This document shows, piece by piece, positions 7,065 to 16,494 of a stretch of 64,000 bases of DNA. The stretch lies in contig NZ_JAPNTZ010000014.1 in the NCBI RefSeq assembly GCF_026626335.1, positions 186,001 to 250,000 on the forward strand, in the 5' to 3' direction. This DNA comes from Paractinoplanes pyxinae (GTDB lineage Bacteria; Actinomycetota; Actinomycetes; Mycobacteriales; Micromonosporaceae). Position 1 is the first letter of the stretch, and every line of letters starts with the position of its first letter. The notes beneath the pieces were generated by a model that did not search any database, was not told the DNA's origin, and worked only from the letters and a program-made list of their open reading frames with translations. The position numbers were made by a program, and so were the translations under genes.

Positions 7065-9695
7065 ATGACGATCACGCAGGCTTCCGTGCCGGAACAGCGC
7101 CGGCACGTTATGCGGGTCCGCAAGCGCAACGGCGATCTGGAAACGGTCGACGTCAACAAGATCGTCAAGGCCGTCGAGCGGTGGGTGGCCGACCTCGACG
7201 AGGTGGACCCGCTGCGCGTGGCGACCAAGACGATCAGCGGCCTGTACGACGGCGCCACGACGGCGGAGCTCGACAAGCTGTCCATCCAGACGGCGGCCGA
7301 ACTGATCGGCGAGGAGCCACAGTACTCGAAGCTCGCCGCGCGTCTGCTCGCCGCGTATGTTGATCAGGAAGTGCGCCTGCAAGAAGTGCACAGTTTCAGC
7401 CAAGCGATCAGAAACGCGCACTCGCACGGCCTGATCGGCGACGAAACGGCCACTTTCGTGCAGAAAAACGCGCAAGAGTTGGACGAAGCTGTCGATGCCG
7501 ACGGCGACCTGCGGTTCGAGTACTTCGGACTGCGCACGGTGGCCGACCGTTATCTGCTGCGGCATCCGCAAGCGCGCACTGTCGTCGAGACACCGCAGTA
7601 CTTCCTGCTGCGCGTGGCGTGCGGTTTGAGTACGACGCCGGCCGAGGCGATCGGCTTCTACCGGCTGATGTCGTCGCTGGCCTACCTGCCCAGCTCGCCG
7701 ACGCTGTTCAACTCCGGCACCCGGCACACGCAGATGTCGTCGTGCTTCCTGGTCGACTCGCCGCGCGACGAGCTGGACTCCATCTACGAGCGCTACCACC
7801 AGGTGGCGAAGCTGTCCAAGTTCTCCGGCGGGATCGGCATCGCGTGGTCGCGGGTGCGTGGCCGGGGCGCGCTCATCCGGGGCACTAACGGCAAGTCGAA
7901 CGGCATCGTCCCGTTCCTCAAGACGCTCGACGCCGGGGTGGCCGCGGTCAACCAGGGCGGTCGGCGCAAGGGCGCGGCTTGCGTCTATCTCGAGCCGTGG
8001 CACCCGGACGTCGAGGAGTTCCTCGAGTTGCGCGACAACACCGGCGAGGAATCACGGCGTACGCACAATTTGAACTTGGCCAACTGGATCCCGGACGAGT
8101 TCATGCGCCGCGTCGAGGCCGACGGCGACTGGTCGCTGATCGGCCCGTCCGACGCACCCGAACTGCCGGACCTGTTCGGCGAGGCATTCGATGCCGCCTA
8201 TCTCAACGCCGAGAAGAAGGCCGTCAAGAAGGTCAAGGCCCGCGACCTGTACGGGCGGATGATGCGCACACTTGCGCAGACCGGCAACGGCTGGATGACG
8301 TTCAAGGACCGTTCGAACGCGTTGTCCAACCAGACCGGCGCGCCCGGCAACACGATCCACCTGTCGAACCTGTGCACCGAGATCCTCGAGGTGAACAGCG
8401 ACGACGAGACGGCCGTGTGCAACCTCGGCTCGATCAACCTGGGCGCGCACGTCACCGCCGACGGCGTCGACTGGACGAAGTTGCGCGAAACTGTCCGTAC
8501 GGCGGTCGTCTTCCTCGACCGCGTCATCGACATCAACTTCTACCCGTCCGCGCAGGCGGCCGCGTCCAACCCGCGCTGGCGGCCGGTCGGCTTGGGGCTG
8601 ATGGGCCTGCAAGATGCCTTCTTCACGCTGCGGCTGCCGTTCGACTCCGACCAGGCGCGTGAGCTGTCCACCCGCGTCCAGGAAGAGATCTTCCTGACCG
8701 CGCTCGAGGTGTCGGCCGACCTCGCCGAAAAGTTCGGACCGCACCCCGCGTACGCCGAAACGCGCGCGGCGAACGGCGATCTTCACCCGGATCTGTGGGG
8801 AGCGACGCCTGCGCAAACCGAACGATGGACGAACGTGCGCGATCGTGCACGAACGAGCGGTCTGCGCAACTCGTTGCTCGTCGCGATCGCCCCGACGGCC
8901 ACCATCGCGTCGATCGCCGGCTGCTACGAATGCATCGAGCCGCAGGTGTCCAACCTGTTCAAGCGCGAGACCATGTCCGGCGAGTTCCTGCAGATCAACA
9001 CCTATCTCGTACGCGAGCTGAAGGCGCGCGGCCTGTGGACGGGGGCCATCCGCGAGCAGATCAAGCGGGCCGAAGGCTCAGTGCAGGGCATCGCCGAACT
9101 GCCCGACGACGTGCGCGAACTGTTCCGCACGGCGTGGGAACTGCCGCAGAAGGCATTGATCGATCTGGCCGCAGCGCGTGCGCCCTTCATCGATCAGTCA
9201 CAGTCGCTCAACTTGTTTCTGAGTGCGCCCACCATCGGCAAGCTGTCGTCGATGTACCTGTACGCCTGGAAGGCCGGCCTGAAGACGTCGTACTACCTGC
9301 GCTCACGCCCCGCCACGCGCATCCAGCAAGCGACCGTCTCCGTCGCCCCGACAACCGCCGCCACCCCGGCGACGGCCACCGCCGGCACGCCGACGTCCCC
9401 GTCCGCCGAGCCACCGACGACGGCTGCCGCCGGTGTGGTGACGACGGTTACCGGTGGTGCGTTGATGTCGCCGTCCGCCAGTACGCCGACGACGGTCGCC
9501 GCCGGTGCGCCGACGTTGCCGTTCACAGGCGCGCGGACGACGGTTACCGCCGGTGCGCCGACGTCGCTCACGGCCAGCTCGTCGGTGGCGGCGGTCGGTG
9601 GGCTCAACTCGCTGCCGACAGTGGGTGTAATGAGCGACGCCGAAGCGCTTGCCTGCTCCTTGGAAAACCCTGAGACCTGCGAGGCCTGCCAGTGA
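7065..9695 (+). CDS. nrdA: Ribonucleoside-diphosphate reductase, class Ia alpha subunit
   Basis: Reduces ribonucleotides to deoxyribonucleotides together with NrdB. The N-terminal ATP-cone (about residues 14-100, RVRKRNGDLETVDVNKIV) is followed by the catalytic barrel. The radical-site motif N-L-C-T-E places the thiyl Cys near 436; partner cysteines lie in SSCFLV (about 226) and AVCNLGS (about 451). The C-terminal swinging arm ends CEACQ, keeping the CxxC pair. ATG 7065 has GAGGGGG upstream; the frame also opens inside the riboswitch, which is not used. The length is 876 residues, roughly 100 above relatives, because a 48-bp tandem repeat expands the linker between RPATRIQQ (about 746) and the Cys tail. 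nrdB overlaps by four bases. Confidence 0.95.
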   Translation: MTITQASVPEQRRHVMRVRKRNGDLETVDVNKIVKAVERWVADLDEVDPLRVATKTISGLYDGATTAELDKLSIQTAAELIGEEPQYSKLAARLLAAYVDQEVRLQEVHSFSQAIRNAHSHGLIGDETATFVQKNAQELDEAVDADGDLRFEYFGLRTVADRYLLRHPQARTVVETPQYFLLRVACGLSTTPAEAIGFYRLMSSLAYLPSSPTLFNSGTRHTQMSSCFLVDSPRDELDSIYERYHQVAKLSKFSGGIGIAWSRVRGRGALIRGTNGKSNGIVPFLKTLDAGVAAVNQGGRRKGAACVYLEPWHPDVEEFLELRDNTGEESRRTHNLNLANWIPDEFMRRVEADGDWSLIGPSDAPELPDLFGEAFDAAYLNAEKKAVKKVKARDLYGRMMRTLAQTGNGWMTFKDRSNALSNQTGAPGNTIHLSNLCTEILEVNSDDETAVCNLGSINLGAHVTADGVDWTKLRETVRTAVVFLDRVIDINFYPSAQAAASNPRWRPVGLGLMGLQDAFFTLRLPFDSDQARELSTRVQEEIFLTALEVSADLAEKFGPHPAYAETRAANGDLHPDLWGATPAQTERWTNVRDRARTSGLRNSLLVAIAPTATIASIAGCYECIEPQVSNLFKRETMSGEFLQINTYLVRELKARGLWTGAIREQIKRAEGSVQGIAELPDDVRELFRTAWELPQKALIDLAAARAPFIDQSQSLNLFLSAPTIGKLSSMYLYAWKAGLKTSYYLRSRPATRIQQATVSVAPTTAATPATATAGTPTSPSAEPPTTAAAGVVTTVTGGALMSPSASTPTTVAAGAPTLPFTGARTTVTAGAPTSLTASSSVAAVGGLNSLPTVGVMSDAEALACSLENPETCEACQ
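9372..9587 (+). repeat. 48-bp in-frame tandem array inside nrdA
   Basis: Units start at 9372, 9420 (a 24-bp half unit), 9444, 9492 and 9540 (partial). Each encodes a 16-residue Thr/Ala/Gly/Pro block of the type TVTAGAPTSPSA-x-P-T. The period is divisible by three, so the frame survives. The array sits between the conserved catalytic domain and the C-terminal cysteine tail, about residues 770-841. Confidence 0.9.
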
Positions 9696-10729
9696 CCACC
9701 GTTCCCGAACCGCGCGTTGCCGTTGAGCGTCGGATGTTGCTCGATCCCGGTATGGATCTCACGTTGCGGCCTATGCGCTATCCGCAGTTCTTCGACCGGT
9801 TCAAGGACGCGATCAAGAACACCTGGACGGTCGAGGAGGTCGACCTGCACTCGGACCTCGCTGATCTGGCCAAGCTGTCGCCGGCTGAGCAGCACCTGGT
9901 GAGCAGGCTGGTCGCGTTCTTCGCCACCGGGGACACGATCGTGGCCAACAACCTGGTGCTCAATCTCTATCAGCACGTCAACTCGCCCGAGGGCCGGCTG
10001 TACCTGTCGCGGCAGTTGTTCGAGGAGGCTGTGCATGTCCAGTTCTATTTGAACCTGCTCGACACGTACGTTCCGAACGAAGACGAACGGTTTGCGGCGT
10101 TCGCGGCCGTCGAGAACATTCCGTCGATCGCGCGTAAGGCCGAGTTCTGCTTCAAGTGGATCGACTCGATCTATGAGATGCGCGAGCTCAAGACGCGGGA
10201 GGACCGTCGGACATTCCTGCTCAACGTGATCTGTTTCGCCGCGTGCATCGAAGGGCTGTTCTTCTACGGCGCTTTCGCGTACGTGTATTTCCTGCGCTCG
10301 CGTGGGCTGCTGAACGGGCTTGCGTCGGGCACCAACTGGGTCTTCCGCGACGAGAGCATGCACATGGCGTTCGCCTTCGACGTGGTCGACACCGTCCGCC
10401 AGGAGGAACCCGACCTGTTCGACGCCGAGATGGAGCGGCAGGTCCGGGACATGCTGTCCGAGGCCGTCGAGTGTGAGGTGCAGTTCGCCGCGGACATCCT
10501 CGAGCAAGGTGTGTCCGGTCTGTCGTTGAGCGATATGCGCGAGTACTTGCAACATGTGGCCGATCGCCGACTGCAAGCGCTCGGTATCGCGCAACTCTAT
10601 GGCAGCAGGAACCCGTTCGCCTTCATGGAGCTGCAGGACGTCCAGGAGCTTTCGAACTTCTTCGAGCGCCGCGTCTCGGCCTACCAGGTCGGCGTGACCG
10701 GAACCGTCAGCTTCGACGACGACTTCTGA
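9692..10729 (+). CDS. nrdB: Ribonucleoside-diphosphate reductase, class Ia beta subunit
   Basis: This 345-residue ferritin-like subunit generates the tyrosyl radical through a di-iron centre. Iron-ligand helices are seen in RQLFEEAVHVQFYLNLLDTY and later in FRDESMHMAF. The C-terminus ends in an acidic DDDF, the short tail that docks on the alpha subunit. The GTG start at 9692 overlaps the nrdA stop (GTGA), so translation is coupled. Regulation is shared with nrdA through the NrdR-like boxes and the cobalamin riboswitch. Confidence 0.95.
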   Translation: MTTVPEPRVAVERRMLLDPGMDLTLRPMRYPQFFDRFKDAIKNTWTVEEVDLHSDLADLAKLSPAEQHLVSRLVAFFATGDTIVANNLVLNLYQHVNSPEGRLYLSRQLFEEAVHVQFYLNLLDTYVPNEDERFAAFAAVENIPSIARKAEFCFKWIDSIYEMRELKTREDRRTFLLNVICFAACIEGLFFYGAFAYVYFLRSRGLLNGLASGTNWVFRDESMHMAFAFDVVDTVRQEEPDLFDAEMERQVRDMLSEAVECEVQFAADILEQGVSGLSLSDMREYLQHVADRRLQALGIAQLYGSRNPFAFMELQDVQELSNFFERRVSAYQVGVTGTVSFDDDF

Positions 10730-10738
10730 CGGGTGGGG

Positions 10739-11083
10739 ATGACTGACCGTCGGCTCACCGGTCGCGTCGCCGCCCTGATGCGCGCCGGTGGCTGGCGGCA
10801 GGTCACCGTGACCGCCGCTATGGGCCACCTTGGGACAGATGTAGTCGCGGTCGGCGTGGACGGCCGGCGGTGGCTGCTGCGCTGCCACCACGATCCGGCC
10901 CGGCTCACCCCGGCCGACGTCCATCGCTTCGCCGACAGTGCCCGGCGGATGCGCCGCGCCGAGGTCACCATGCTGGTGCTCGGCACGGACTCGCCCAGCC
11001 CGCTGCTGGAGGCGGCCGCTCAGGCCGGTGTCACGCTCGTCGACGCCGGCAGCCTGTCCTGGTGGGCCGCTCAGCAGCGTTAA
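10739..11083 (+). CDS. Small Mrr-like (PD-(D/E)XK-type fold) protein of unknown function
   Basis: A 114-residue protein starting 9 bp after nrdB. The order G-W-x-x-V-x-V, then G-x-D-V-V-A-V-G, W-L-L-R-C, a helical AxxFADSARR stretch, VLGTD and a closing G-V-T-L-V-D-A-x-x-L-x-W resembles small restriction-endonuclease (Mrr-cat) folds. The expected Q-x-K motif reads LLRCHH, so catalysis is doubtful. Some actinobacteria carry a third nrd-operon gene (nrdS, an AraC-type regulator in Streptomyces), but this is not that family. ATG 10739 or GTG 10733 could be the start. Confidence 0.55.
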   Translation: MTDRRLTGRVAALMRAGGWRQVTVTAAMGHLGTDVVAVGVDGRRWLLRCHHDPARLTPADVHRFADSARRMRRAEVTMLVLGTDSPSPLLEAAAQAGVTLVDAGSLSWWAAQQR

Positions 11084-11149
11084 CCCTGACGGCCGGACCG
11101 CGACGGCTCGCGTCGGCTTGGCGGCGTGCATCGAGCCTGGCGGCCGCGG

Positions 11150-12376
11150 TTAGTGGTTGAGCATCCGTTGCCAGTGTCGGCGGCGGACTGCGTCTGGCGT
11201 CAGTATGCAGTCGCCGCAGGTGCCGCCGCCGGGGAGGCGGTAGTAGAGGCAGCAGTTGTTGCGGACCAGGAACCAGCGGGCCCGTCGTGGATCGGGGCGC
11301 TCGAGCGAGGCGGTGCCGGTCAAGGGGCCCCGCGCCAGCATCCCGGCGACGATTGCCGCGCTCGCCCCGGCCGCGGCCGGGGCGGTCACGTGGTCGGCGA
11401 TCATTCCGGCCGCACCGCCGAGTGCTGACGCCACATTGCCCCACATCACCTGTGGGGACAGGACGAAGCGCTCGCGGAACGCCTCCAGCACCGGGCCTAC
11501 GAGGTTGCTGACCGCGGTTCGGGAAAGAAGCTCGGCTGCGTCCATCTGTTCGGTGGCGCCGACGGGCGTGGTCGGCAGTATCGGATTGCCTATGGCTGGC
11601 TGTCTGTTTGCGCCGGGAATGATGGCTGCGGCGGCCTTTTCGGTTGCGCGCGGTCGGTTGCCTGCACCTCCCGGCCGGGGCACGCCCGGAAGGTCGGCTG
11701 GGGCGAACTGTCCGGTTGCGGGTGGTCGGTCATCTGCCGCTCCCGGCGCGGGCACGCCGGGGACGTTGGTTGCGGCGACCTGTCCGGTTGCGCGCGGATG
11801 ATCGTCTGCGGCTCCCGGCCCGGCCACGCTGGGAAGGGTGTGGGCGTAGGCCTGTTCGGTTGCAGTCGGTTGATCGTCTGCGGCTCCCGGCCTGGGCACG
11901 CCGGGAAGGTTGGTTGCGGCGGGCGGCCCGGTGGTGGGCGCTTGGTCGTTCGCGGGCCGGCCGACCTCGGAGGCTGCGGCTGGGAGTCTGATTGCGCTCA
12001 GATGCTCGTACGCGATAGGCATCGGGCCGGTTTCGGTGGGACGCCACCACAGGTGGTCCGGAGTGGCCAGGGGAACCACTCGCGTGAGGGCGGCGGCGGC
12101 CAGCAACGGTGAGAGCAGGCGCGAGGCCAAGCCCAGGAAGACCGTGGAGGCGACCACCCGTTCGTCGATCTCGTCGCTGCTCCGGCCCGACATGCGCATG
12201 AGCACACGTTGGCCGGCCCGGACCCGCTCGGCCACCACGGAAGGCTCGAGCAGGTCGGCGAAGGGGCGCCATCCGGCGTCGGCGTCCCTGGGCTGCCAGG
12301 CGAAGTAAGGCCCGAGCTCGGCCGCCGCCTCCAACGCCGTACGGGCGTCGACCTCGGAACTCGGCACGGCGTCCAC
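11150..12376 (-). CDS. FhuF-like ferric siderophore reductase with an internal repeat expansion
   Basis: The C-terminus carries the FhuF [2Fe-2S] signature: RNNCCLYYR, then GGGTCGDC, giving CC-x10-C-xx-C. The N-terminal half (YFAWQPRDADAGWRPFADLL) and the VRNNCCLYY end fit siderophore ferric-iron reductases, which release iron from imported siderophores in the cytoplasm. The length is 408 residues against about 260-280 normally. The excess is a Pro/Ala/Gly-rich insert at about residues 139-255, built of 24-residue repeats. The gene starts one base after the stop of a [2Fe-2S] ferredoxin-like gene, so the pair forms an operon and the partner may be its electron donor. Confidence 0.8.
   Translation of the reverse strand: MDAVPSSEVDARTALEAAAELGPYFAWQPRDADAGWRPFADLLEPSVVAERVRAGQRVLMRMSGRSSDEIDERVVASTVFLGLASRLLSPLLAAAALTRVVPLATPDHLWWRPTETGPMPIAYEHLSAIRLPAAASEVGRPANDQAPTTGPPAATNLPGVPRPGAADDQPTATEQAYAHTLPSVAGPGAADDHPRATGQVAATNVPGVPAPGAADDRPPATGQFAPADLPGVPRPGGAGNRPRATEKAAAAIIPGANRQPAIGNPILPTTPVGATEQMDAAELLSRTAVSNLVGPVLEAFRERFVLSPQVMWGNVASALGGAAGMIADHVTAPAAAGASAAIVAGMLARGPLTGTASLERPDPRRARWFLVRNNCCLYYRLPGGGTCGDCILTPDAVRRRHWQRMLNH
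11641..11962 (-). repeat. 72-bp in-frame tandem array inside the FhuF-like gene
   Basis: Units start at 11641, 11713, 11785, 11857 and 11929 (the last one partial), an exact 72-bp period. On the coding strand each gives 24 residues of the type LPGVPRPGAADDxPxATGQxAATN. Copies differ by several substitutions. The period keeps the frame, and the array is inserted between two conserved halves of the reductase. Confidence 0.9.
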
Positions 12377-12377
12377 T

Positions 12378-12740
12378 CTATGACCGGCCGGGGGCCGGTA
12401 TGACGGACAGGTCGAGCATCGGCGGGATGTCCGCGGTGCCGGGGCCGCCGGCTCGGACCCAGGCGATCAGGTCCTGCTCGATGGCGGGGCTGAGCACCAG
12501 GCCGAACCACACGGGCGTGGCGCCCTGCCGCCGCGCTGTGGGTGTGGGATGCACGACCATGACGTTGGCCTCGGCGCAGACGTCCAGGCACTGGCTGCGG
12601 CGTACGCGATGGTCCGGAGCCAAGGCGGCGCCCAAGCGTTCGAGCTGGGCGTCGTGGTCGAGCGACGGATGCTTGAGCGCGTTGCCGCAGCAGCAGTCGC
12701 GGCACACGGTCACCGTGCAGCCCTCGGCGGTCTCGCTCAC
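12378..12740 (-). CDS. [2Fe-2S] thioredoxin-like ferredoxin
   Basis: A 120-residue protein with a Cys-rich N-terminus (CRDCCCGN) followed by KHPSLDHDAQLERL and a second Cys pair CLDVC with ANVMVVHP. This is the pattern of thioredoxin-fold [2Fe-2S] ferredoxins found beside FhuF-like reductases in actinobacteria. It probably passes electrons to the iron reductase encoded one base downstream. ATG at 12740 follows a region with GGGAGACACGTG, a reasonable ribosome-binding site. Confidence 0.75.
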   Translation of the reverse strand: MSETAEGCTVTVCRDCCCGNALKHPSLDHDAQLERLGAALAPDHRVRRSQCLDVCAEANVMVVHPTPTARRQGATPVWFGLVLSPAIEQDLIAWVRAGGPGTADIPPMLDLSVIPAPGRS

Positions 12741-12893
12741 GTGTCTCCCTGCAGTTGAAGGTGAAGATCCCTACGGTAGCCAGCGCGGAACCAACGAGGC
12801 CGGCGCACCGACTACCCGGGCATGGAGAACAGGGAGTACGGGCCGGCGGCGCGCACTCGCTTCTGCCACGCTCGGCGCCGGCGGCAGGACGTC

Positions 12894-13385
12894 GTGCCCC
12901 GGAGCACGCTCACCGTGCGGCACGGTCCCAGCGGCCTGCTTCTCGTACGTACGCACGCGAACGTGGCCCCACCTGAGCGCTCGCGCCGAGGCCTCCTCGC
13001 TGTCGTGGCCTGCCTGAGCGTTGTGCTCACCGCCGCGACACTGCTCCTGACCGGCGCGTACATCACGCCGACGAAAGCGAAAGGCCCTTGCCCCGTACGG
13101 ACGTCGACCGCCGCCTATGCCGGTGGTCGGCAGTTGCTCGTCCGGGCCGAGCCGGTGCGCAACGGCACCGCGCTGCTGCATCTCTGCGCGGGGGAGGCGC
13201 TGGGCCCGGTCCGCTCGTGGACCGTCGTCGCTGGACCGGGGCAGCCGGTCGTGGCCCAGGTGCTTTCGCCGGCCCTGGCCTTGGCCGCGGTGCCCTTGGT
13301 GCCGGGCCGGCGCACCGATTTCACCGTTGTGGCGCACACCGGAACCGGACCACCGCTGACCTTCACTGCTCGCGTCACCTCTTGA
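12894..13385 (+). CDS. Hypothetical single-pass membrane protein
   Basis: I do not recognise this family. The frame gives about 163 residues: a basic N-terminal part, one strongly hydrophobic segment (LLAVVACLSVVLTAATLLLTG, about residues 35-55), then an extracytoplasmic domain of beta-rich character with two cysteines (GPCPV and LHLCAG). GTG 12894 is preferred because AGGA lies six bases upstream; an ATG at 12822 would add an arginine-rich stretch. It is divergent from the [2Fe-2S] gene. Confidence 0.45.
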   Translation: MPRSTLTVRHGPSGLLLVRTHANVAPPERSRRGLLAVVACLSVVLTAATLLLTGAYITPTKAKGPCPVRTSTAAYAGGRQLLVRAEPVRNGTALLHLCAGEALGPVRSWTVVAGPGQPVVAQVLSPALALAAVPLVPGRRTDFTVVAHTGTGPPLTFTARVTS

Positions 13386-13390
13386 GCCTT

Positions 13391-13409
13391 GTTGCCAGGA
13401 CTTGGCAAC
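13391..13409. promoter_or_regulatory. Second Nur-box-like palindrome, in the 3' spacer of the metal-transport operon
   Basis: GTTGCCA-GGACT-TGGCAAC is a perfect 7-bp inverted repeat with a five-base centre. The core TTGCCA-N5-TGGCAA (13392-13408) matches the Nur box TTGCAA-N5-TTGCAA at 10 of 12 positions. It lies between the 3' ends of the operon and of the hypothetical membrane protein gene, not in front of an obvious coding sequence. A small RNA or a very short reading frame starting near 13441 is possible but unproven. Confidence 0.45.
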
Positions 13410-13470
13410 TACGGAATGATGGCCTCAGGAACGGGTGTTGCGTGGCCGTGACCCGGCGTTCCGGCTGTGA

Positions 13471-13508
13471 GGGCGCCCTGGGGCGATGATCCACGAACCG
13501 GGGCGCCC
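13471..13508 (-). terminator. Possible terminator of the five-gene operon
   Basis: A 7-bp inverted repeat, GGGCGCC at 13471-13477 and GGCGCCC at 13502-13508, with a 24-base loop, begins one base after the stop codon of the nitroreductase gene. There is no U-run. The placement suits a rho-independent-like stop or mRNA end stabiliser. Confidence 0.35.
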
Positions 13509-13509
13509 A

Positions 13510-14109
13510 TCAGCGTCGCCAGCTGACCAGGTCGTCGATCGGTTTGCGGCGCTTGGCGAGTTTGGCGGTGGGTACAGCCGGGTCGTCGGCTGGGTAGCCG
13601 AGCGTGATGACTCCGGCGACGGCGACATCGTCGGGCAGGCCGGCCGCCGCGGCCAGGGCGGCCAGTTCCTCGGGCGGGGCGGGGCTGTAGAAACCGCTGG
13701 CCAGGCCCTCATTGGCCGCGGCCAGTTGCAGCAGCGTGAACAGGGCGCCGGAGTCGAACCACCAGAACGGGACGGGCCATGGGATCTCCTCGCCGTCGTC
13801 TTCCAGCTTGTCGGTCTCGGTGTAGCGCTCGTGGTAGGACTGCTCGCGGATGCCGAGGACGATCTGCACCGGGGCCTGCGAGATCCACGGCTCGAAGCCG
13901 TTGGCCAGATACCAGGGTTCGGCCACGGCGGCCAGCGCCGCCCGTACGGCCGGGTCGGTGACTACGACCAGGCGGTGGCCCTGGCTGAAACCGGCGCTGG
14001 GGGCGCGGTGCACGACCTTGACGACGCGTTCGAGCACATCGTCCGGCACGGTGTCGGTGCGGTAGTTGCGAACCATGCGCCGGCCGCGCAGCACCTCGCG
14101 GAATTTCAT
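13510..14109 (-). CDS. Nitroreductase-family flavoprotein
   Basis: A 199-residue protein of the FMN-dependent nitroreductase fold: an N-terminal MKFREVLRGRRMVRNYR, the FMN phosphate-binding region, RAPSAGFSQGHRLVVVTD near residues 38-55, and a C-terminal IDDLVSWRR. It is the last gene of a five-gene operon; its ATG shares one base with the methyltransferase stop (TGATG). BluB, which makes the lower ligand of B12, belongs to the same superfamily, but I cannot separate it by eye from general nitroreductases. In this context it may reduce or modify a metal ligand. Confidence 0.75.
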   Translation of the reverse strand: MKFREVLRGRRMVRNYRTDTVPDDVLERVVKVVHRAPSAGFSQGHRLVVVTDPAVRAALAAVAEPWYLANGFEPWISQAPVQIVLGIREQSYHERYTETDKLEDDGEEIPWPVPFWWFDSGALFTLLQLAAANEGLASGFYSPAPPEELAALAAAAGLPDDVAVAGVITLGYPADDPAVPTAKLAKRRKPIDDLVSWRR

Positions 14110-14767
14110 CAGGCCCGCCCGGTGATCAGGTACTGCATCTGGACCTCGTGGCCGGGCGCGACCCCGTACTTCTCGTCCAGCGCATGGATGGCAGTCAGCG
14201 GAGTGACGGTGACATCGGCCAGGCCTGCTCGGGAGAGGACCACGGCGGTCTGGTTGATGTCGGTGGCCTGCGCGAGCGGCAAGGCCTCCCACACCGAGGC
14301 GTCATAGAAGGGTTGCAGGCCGTCCGGGAACCAGGTGCTGTCGACCACGGCGATCGTGCCGCCGGGGCGCAGCAGACGGATCCAGTTCTTCACGGCCAGA
14401 TCGGGGTCGCGCAGCGTCCACATGACGTATCGGCCGGTCACCGCCTCGAGACTGCCGTCGGCGAACGCGGGCTCGACGGCGTCACCGAGGCGAAAATCGA
14501 CGTTCCCGTACGAGGAACGGGCCTGTTCGAGCATGCCGGGGGCCAGGTCGATGCCCGTGACCCGGTGCCCGAGCCCGGCCAGGATCGAGGCGACCTGGCC
14601 GCTGCCGGTGCCGACGTCAAGAACGTCCAGGGGTGCAGCCGGGAGGGCGCCGGCCCACACATTCGACCAGGCCTCGATGTCGTCGCCCAGCCGGTCGGGC
14701 TGCAGCTGATATTCGGCGTAGCTGGGGGCGCGGCCGGTCCAGTAGTCGTTGATCTGGTTCTGGGCAG

Positions 14768-14771
<4 letters not shown>
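14109..14771 (-). CDS. Class I SAM-dependent methyltransferase
   Basis: A 220-residue methyltransferase with motif I LDVGTGSGQVASILAGLG (about residues 50-67), the acidic residue in VTGIDLAPGM, a motif near FRLGDAVEPAF, and post-motif LRLLRPGGTIAVVD. It resembles small-molecule (UbiE/Methyltransf_11-type) enzymes. It is translationally coupled on both sides, its ATG overlapping the stop of the ABC ATPase. Transport operons rarely carry such an enzyme, so it may modify or make a chelator. Confidence 0.8.
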
Positions 14772-15534
<763 letters not shown>

Positions 15535-15538
<4 letters not shown>

Positions 15539-16494
15539 GAAGCGAACCGGGAAGCGATCCGCTCGAGGCCGTCGACCGACAGCGGCGACGGGGGCTCGGT
15601 GAAGTTGAACAGCTGGGTCAGGATCTGCTTGTTCTGCACGGCTTTGAGTTTTTCGGCTCCGGGCAGGCTGGTGACCGCCTGCTCGACTTTCGCCGGGTCG
15701 CCGTCGCCGTAGAGCAGGATCAGCACGTCGGGGTTGCGGCCGAGCAGCTCCTCGAGCGTCACTTCGAAGACGCGCTCCTTGCTCTCGCCGAACACGTTGG
15801 TGAACCCGGCCGCCTCGAGCTGCGGGTGCGCCATGCTGGTCGACCCGTACGCGTAGGTGACGCCGCCGCCGACCGTCGGGTAGAGCACCGCCGCCGTACG
15901 CCCATCGCCAACCTTTTCAACCTTGCCGACGCGCTCCTTCAGTTCGGCGGCGGCGGTGGTCGCCTGCTCAGGCTTCGAGAAGACCCTTCCGTACGTGTCG
16001 AGCTGGCGGTAGATGTCGTCGAAGCTCGGCACTGACGTGTTGTTCGCGCACATGGCGGGCTCTTCGAGCAGCGGAATGTCGACGGCCGAAAGGGTGTCGC
16101 GGGACAGGTTGTCGACTTCGCCGAACACGAGGTCGGGCTGCTGGCTGATCACGACCTCTTTGGAGATCTGCAGGTGGCCGCTGGTGTCGGTCTTGTCGGT
16201 GAGCAGCGGGATCTTGTCGAGTGCGGCCAACGTCGCGTCGTCGTAGTACTCCTTCGGGTACTGCCCGGCGCGGGCGGTCACGCGGTCGAGTACGCCGAGG
16301 TCGTGCAGGTAGGGCACGGCGGCGCTCTTGAGCAGCACGGTCCGTTCGGGGGCCTTGTCGAAGGTGACGTCGACGCCGCAGTTCTTGACCGTCAGCGGGT
16401 AGCCGGCGCCGGCCTCACTGGCGGCGCCGTCATCGGTGGCCCCGCACCCGGCGGCGACCAGCAGAACAGCGGACAGGACGGCGATCTTCTTCAT
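15535..16494 (-). CDS. Metal-chelate ABC transporter substrate-binding lipoprotein
   Basis: A 319-residue FecB/BtuF-type (class III) binding protein. A lipoprotein signal peptide ends in the lipobox VAAGC with Cys17. The mature part begins YPLTVKNCGVDVTFDKAPER, typical of this cluster, and continues with the two-lobed, helix-linked fold (QQPDLVFGE, LLGRNPDVLILLYG). It should capture a metal complex outside the membrane and deliver it to the FecCD-type permease. Its ATG overlaps the permease stop (ATGA). The ligand is unknown; the Nur-like site upstream suggests a nickel-related one. Confidence 0.9.
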
